NCBI GenBank assembly: GCA_023415725.1
Contig: JAEZJR010000147.1
Span: 1 to 7,344, forward strand
Length of the DNA: 7,344 nt
Source of the DNA: Acidobacteriota bacterium
GTDB lineage: Bacteria; Acidobacteriota; Blastocatellia; Pyrinomonadales; Pyrinomonadaceae
Direction: 5' to 3'
The notes below the pieces were generated by a model. The model made no database searches. It was given only the letters and a program-made list of their open reading frames with translations, and had not been told where the DNA came from. Positions 4,839 to 7,344 of this stretch are shown here, piece by piece. Within the stretch, counting starts at the first letter, position 1, and the number at the start of each line of letters is the position of its first letter. Position numbers and translations under genes: made by a program.

Positions 4839-6263
4839 ATGAACAACGCAAAGAATGTATTGAATTACGCGGCGGAGCAGGGGGCGAAGTTCGTTTCCGT
4901 CAGGTTCACGGACCTGCCTGGAGCCTGGCACCACCTCACCTATCCGATAAGCATGCTAACCGAAGACTCATTTGAAGAAGGTTTCGGTTTTGACGCGTCC
5001 AGCCTCCGTGGGTGGGCGGCGATCAACGAGTCGGACATGCTGTTAGTTCCGGATCCGGAGAGGTACTGGATCGATCCGTTTGCGGACGACACCACGCTCT
5101 GCCTGATCGCGAACGTTATGGAGCCGATCACAAAGGACGGTTACGGACTGGACCCGCGGTCGGTAGCCGTGAGGGCCGAGAGTTACCTCCGCTTCACGGG
5201 AATCGCCGATACGGTCTATGTCGGGCCTGAAGCCGAGTTCTTCGTATTCGATGAGGTTAACTTCCGCAACGATCAGAATTCGGCCGGCTTCACGATCAAC
5301 TCGGAGGAAGGTCACTGGAACAGCGGCAGGGTAGGGAGCGAGACGAACCCGAACACCGGATACCACATCCGTCCGAAGGAGGGCTATGTTCCCGTCGCGC
5401 CGGTGGATACCCTGATCGACCTTCGCAACACGATCTCGAACATCCTCGGGGAGGTCGGGATCGACGTGGAATGTCACCATCACGAAGTAGCGACAGCTGG
5501 GCAATGTGAGATCGACTTCCGATTCTCCAATATGCTCCACACGGCTGACAATGTGATGTTGTTCAAGTACATCGTGAAGAACACGGCGTACGTCCACGGG
5601 AAGACGGCCACGTTCATGCCGAAACCGCTCTATGGAGATAACGGTTCGGGGATGCACGTCCACCAGTCGCTGTGGAAGGACGGTAACCCGCTTTTCGCTG
5701 GGGACCAATACGCCGGGCTTTCCGAGATGGCGAAGTTCTATATCGGTGGCTTGCTGAAGCACGCTCCGGCGCTGGTTGCTTTCGCGGCCCCGACCACAAA
5801 TAGCTACAAGCGGCTTGTTCCTCACTATGAGGCTCCGGTGAACCTCGCCTATTCGGCCAGGAATCGTTCCGCTGCCGTCCGGATCCCGATGTTCTCGCCG
5901 TCGCCGAAGGCAAAGAGGCTTGAGTTCCGTCCGCCGGATCCGAGCTGCAACCCGTATCTGACGTTCGCTGCTCTGCTAATGGCCGGGCTCGATGGGATCC
6001 AGAACCGGATCGATCCCGGCGAGCCGCTCGACAAGGACATTTACGATCTTCCGCCGGAAGAACTCGCGAATGTTCCTTCGCTGCCGGGTACGCTGGATGA
6101 AGCGTTGACGGCACTCGAGAACGATCATGAGTTCCTGCTCAAGGGCGACGTCTTCACCTCGAAGATGATCGAGCGGTGGATTTCGTACAAACGCGAGAAG
6201 GAGATCACGCCGCTTCGACTGAGGCCGCATCCGCTTGAGTTCTCGATGTACTACGATATTTGA
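4839..6263 (+). CDS. glnA: Glutamine synthetase, type I
   Basis: The 474-residue enzyme makes glutamine from glutamate, ammonia and ATP in the cytoplasm as a dodecamer; it is the main route of ammonium assimilation. Length and motifs fit type I. FDASSLRGW (residues 51-59) stands where many relatives have FDGSSI.GW. Metal-ligand glutamates are in GPEAEFFVFD (129-138), HHHEVATAGQCEIDF covers 213-227, and the ATP/metal loop NGSGMHVHQS covers 268-277. NSYKRLVPHYEAPVN spans 321-335, with the flap glutamate Glu331, and RLEFRPPDPSCNPYL spans 360-374. Tyr402 in DKDIYDLPPEE corresponds to the tyrosine adenylylated by GlnE in the beta subtype, so covalent control is likely. The ATG at 4839 fits the usual N-terminus; the in-frame TTG at 4824 adds five unneeded residues. 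No clear Shine-Dalgarno is seen. Transcription is probably from the sigma-54 promoter, and the gene is monocistronic, ending at its own terminator. Confidence 0.97.
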   Translation: MNNAKNVLNYAAEQGAKFVSVRFTDLPGAWHHLTYPISMLTEDSFEEGFGFDASSLRGWAAINESDMLLVPDPERYWIDPFADDTTLCLIANVMEPITKDGYGLDPRSVAVRAESYLRFTGIADTVYVGPEAEFFVFDEVNFRNDQNSAGFTINSEEGHWNSGRVGSETNPNTGYHIRPKEGYVPVAPVDTLIDLRNTISNILGEVGIDVECHHHEVATAGQCEIDFRFSNMLHTADNVMLFKYIVKNTAYVHGKTATFMPKPLYGDNGSGMHVHQSLWKDGNPLFAGDQYAGLSEMAKFYIGGLLKHAPALVAFAAPTTNSYKRLVPHYEAPVNLAYSARNRSAAVRIPMFSPSPKAKRLEFRPPDPSCNPYLTFAALLMAGLDGIQNRIDPGEPLDKDIYDLPPEELANVPSLPGTLDEALTALENDHEFLLKGDVFTSKMIERWISYKREKEITPLRLRPHPLEFSMYYDI

Positions 6264-6288
6264 TCCGTGGCTTAGACTTTAATGGTTG

Positions 6289-6315
6289 AAAGGCGGTTTT
6301 CGGACCGCCTTTTTT
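6289..6315 (+). terminator. Rho-independent terminator of glnA
   Basis: AAAGGCGGT (6289-6297) pairs with ACCGCCTTT (6304-6312) around a 6-base loop, and a run of six T (6310-6315) follows. It lies 25 bp after the glnA stop. Confidence 0.93.
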
Positions 6316-6370
6316 CGTAACTCTCCCGGGATATTAACGGTACTTTCGCCTTCAAAAATGGTATTTGAGG

Positions 6371-6376
6371 TATAAT
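6371..6376 (+). promoter_or_regulatory. Consensus -10 element just before the CPCC gene
   Basis: TATAAT at 6371-6376 is a perfect -10 hexamer; no good -35 is seen at the usual distance and no TGn extension. Initiation 6-8 bases downstream would fall at about 6382-6384, only four to six bases before the ATG at 6388, so the transcript would be essentially leaderless. No Shine-Dalgarno is present in the GCGGGTT before the ATG, which agrees. Confidence 0.5.
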
Positions 6377-6387
6377 CGACGCGGGTT

Positions 6388-6675
6388 ATGGAGAAGTTTT
6401 CAATAGTTTGTCCGTGCTGTGAGGCGACGATCTCGGTGGATGCCCAAACCGGGGCGGTCATCTCGCACGAGGAAAAGAAGAAAGTGCTCGGTTCGTTCGA
6501 AGATCTTCAAGGTGAACTCGCGAAGCAGAAGGAACTCCGGGAGCAGTTGTTTGCTCAGGAGATGTCATCGATGAAAGACAGGGAACGGCTGCTCGAGGAG
6601 AAATTCCAAGAGGCATTGAAGAAGGCCGATACCACCAGCGACACACCGTTCCGTAACCCGCTCGATTTGGATTAA
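6388..6675 (+). CDS. Small CPCC-motif, coiled-coil protein of unknown function
   Basis: The 95-residue protein opens with a beta-like segment carrying CPCC (Cys8, Cys10, Cys11), followed by TISVDAQTGAVISHE with His27. The Cys8-x2-Cys11 pair resembles half of a zinc ribbon; with no second CxxC, metal binding would need His27 or dimerisation. Residues about 28-78 are strongly charged and helical (EEKKKVLGSFEDLQGELAKQ onward), a likely coiled coil that could bring two half-ribbons together. The last 15 residues look disordered (TTSDTPFRNPLDLD). There is no signal peptide, so it should be cytoplasmic. The start is supported by a TATAAT box just upstream, though no ribosome-binding site exists. 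pyrF begins 14 bp after the stop, so the two are probably cotranscribed. Coding status is supported by the motif order and by the tight packing with pyrF. No specific function can be assigned. Confidence 0.8.
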   Translation: MEKFSIVCPCCEATISVDAQTGAVISHEEKKKVLGSFEDLQGELAKQKELREQLFAQEMSSMKDRERLLEEKFQEALKKADTTSDTPFRNPLDLD

Positions 6676-6689
6676 GTCTCTCTTACCAG

Positions 6690-7344
6690 ATGACACTCAC
6701 CGTCCAGGCTGCCCAAAGGCCACTCAACGCAAAAGAGAAGATCATAATCGCTCTGGATGTAGATTCGGCGGACGCGTCTTTGTCGCTCGTCCAAGAGCTG
6801 AACCCGTACGTCGGAGCCTTCAAGGTCGGACTGCAACTGTTCACGGCGGAAGGCCCGCGATTCGTGAATAAGCTTGTCGATTCCGGTGCGAAGATCTTTC
6901 TCGACCTTAAGTTTCACGATATCCCCAACACCGTCGCTAAAGCATCGGTCGAAGCAGCCCGGCTTGGCGTGTGGATGTTCAATGTGCATGCCGGCGGCGG
7001 TTCGGAGATGATGCGGACCTCGTTCCAGGAGACGGCGGAAGCGTGTGAGAGGGAAGGGTTGATTCGGCCGATGATGATCGCCGTCACCGTGCTGACGAGC
7101 TTGAGTGAAACGACGCTTCGCGAAACCGGGGTCACGGCGAATGCGGAAGAGCAGGTTTTGCGATTGGCAGGACTTACGGCAGAATGTGGCCTGGATGGCG
7201 TTGTGGCGTCCCCGCGCGAGATAAACGCTATCCGTTCGGGCATCGAAAGGGAAGATTTCCTCATCGTAACGCCCGGAATACGCCCTGCTTTCGCAACAAA
7301 AGACGATCAGAAGCGTGTAACGACACCTGCGGAGGCTCTTCGCG
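6690..7344 (+). CDS. pyrF: Orotidine 5'-phosphate decarboxylase, 3' end cut by window
   Basis: Open from the ATG at 6690 to the window edge (218 codons); the family is usually about 230-240 residues in bacteria, so only a short C-terminal part is missing. It converts orotidine monophosphate to UMP, the last step of de novo pyrimidine synthesis, as a cytoplasmic TIM-barrel dimer without cofactor. Visible signatures are IIIALDVD (18-25), the FKVGLQLF strand with Lys45 (44-51), and the catalytic Asp-x-Lys-x-x-Asp in LDLKFHDIPNTV (Asp72, Lys74, Asp77). NVHAGGG (98-104) and the phosphate-binding VTPGIRP (193-199) follow, then DDQKRVTTPAEAL. The final phosphate-gripper strand (usually containing GR) lies outside. 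The N-terminal 13 residues are a little longer than in many homologues. No ribosome-binding site is evident; 14 bp separate it from the upstream small gene, so translation may be coupled. Confidence 0.96.
   Translation, partial: MTLTVQAAQRPLNAKEKIIIALDVDSADASLSLVQELNPYVGAFKVGLQLFTAEGPRFVNKLVDSGAKIFLDLKFHDIPNTVAKASVEAARLGVWMFNVHAGGGSEMMRTSFQETAEACEREGLIRPMMIAVTVLTSLSETTLRETGVTANAEEQVLRLAGLTAECGLDGVVASPREINAIRSGIEREDFLIVTPGIRPAFATKDDQKRVTTPAEALR

Noticed and set aside
5043..5825. A 260-codon open frame on the minus strand inside glnA
   Set aside because: It lies entirely antisense to a clearly identified gene, shows no domain or motif, and its openness follows from the codon bias of glnA.

Overview
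The window carries six protein genes from a bacterial chromosome of roughly 50-55% GC. All are housekeeping or cell-surface genes, and I see no phage, transposon, CRISPR, tRNA or rRNA signature. Gene content would fit an environmental Gram-negative phylum such as Acidobacteriota: arginine decarboxylase beside a bacterial deoxyhypusine-synthase-like gene, a type IV pilin-like gene, type I glutamine synthetase with sigma-54-type control, and pyrF behind a small CPxC protein. That assignment is an inference from memory of gene neighbourhoods, not something the sequence proves.

Layout. On the minus strand, positions 1-2266 hold a probable two-gene polyamine operon: speA (TTG start), then a deoxyhypusine-synthase-like gene whose 3' end lies outside the window. 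On the plus strand, a divergent 289-bp intergenic region (2267-2555) leads into a short pilin-like gene (2556-2987). A 518-residue single-pass membrane protein of unknown function follows (3036-4592), and the unit closes with a strong terminator (4615-4639). After a 246-bp regulatory region come glnA (4839-6263) and its own terminator (6289-6315). Last are a small CPCC/coiled-coil protein (6388-6675) and the 5' part of pyrF (6690 to the window edge).

The most informative parts are the two intergenic regions. Each contains a near-consensus sigma-54 (-24/-12) promoter, one for the pilin and one for glnA, and the two sites are almost identical. Upstream of the glnA promoter, at about -126 and -96 from the predicted transcription start, lie a perfect 20-bp palindrome and a partial copy exactly 30 bp (three helical turns) away, the layout expected of enhancer sites for a sigma-54 activator. 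The pilin leader starts with a perfect 8-bp stem-loop at the predicted transcript start. It ends in a hairpin that would hide the pilin ribosome-binding site, with an overlapping, mutually exclusive alternative hairpin and a seven-codon upstream ORF. These point to transcriptional plus translational control of the pilin.

Functionally, glnA assimilates ammonium and retains the adenylylation tyrosine loop, so nitrogen control probably acts on both promoter and enzyme. SpeA makes agmatine from arginine, and its partner probably acts further along polyamine metabolism. No gene-free stretch exceeds 300 bases.
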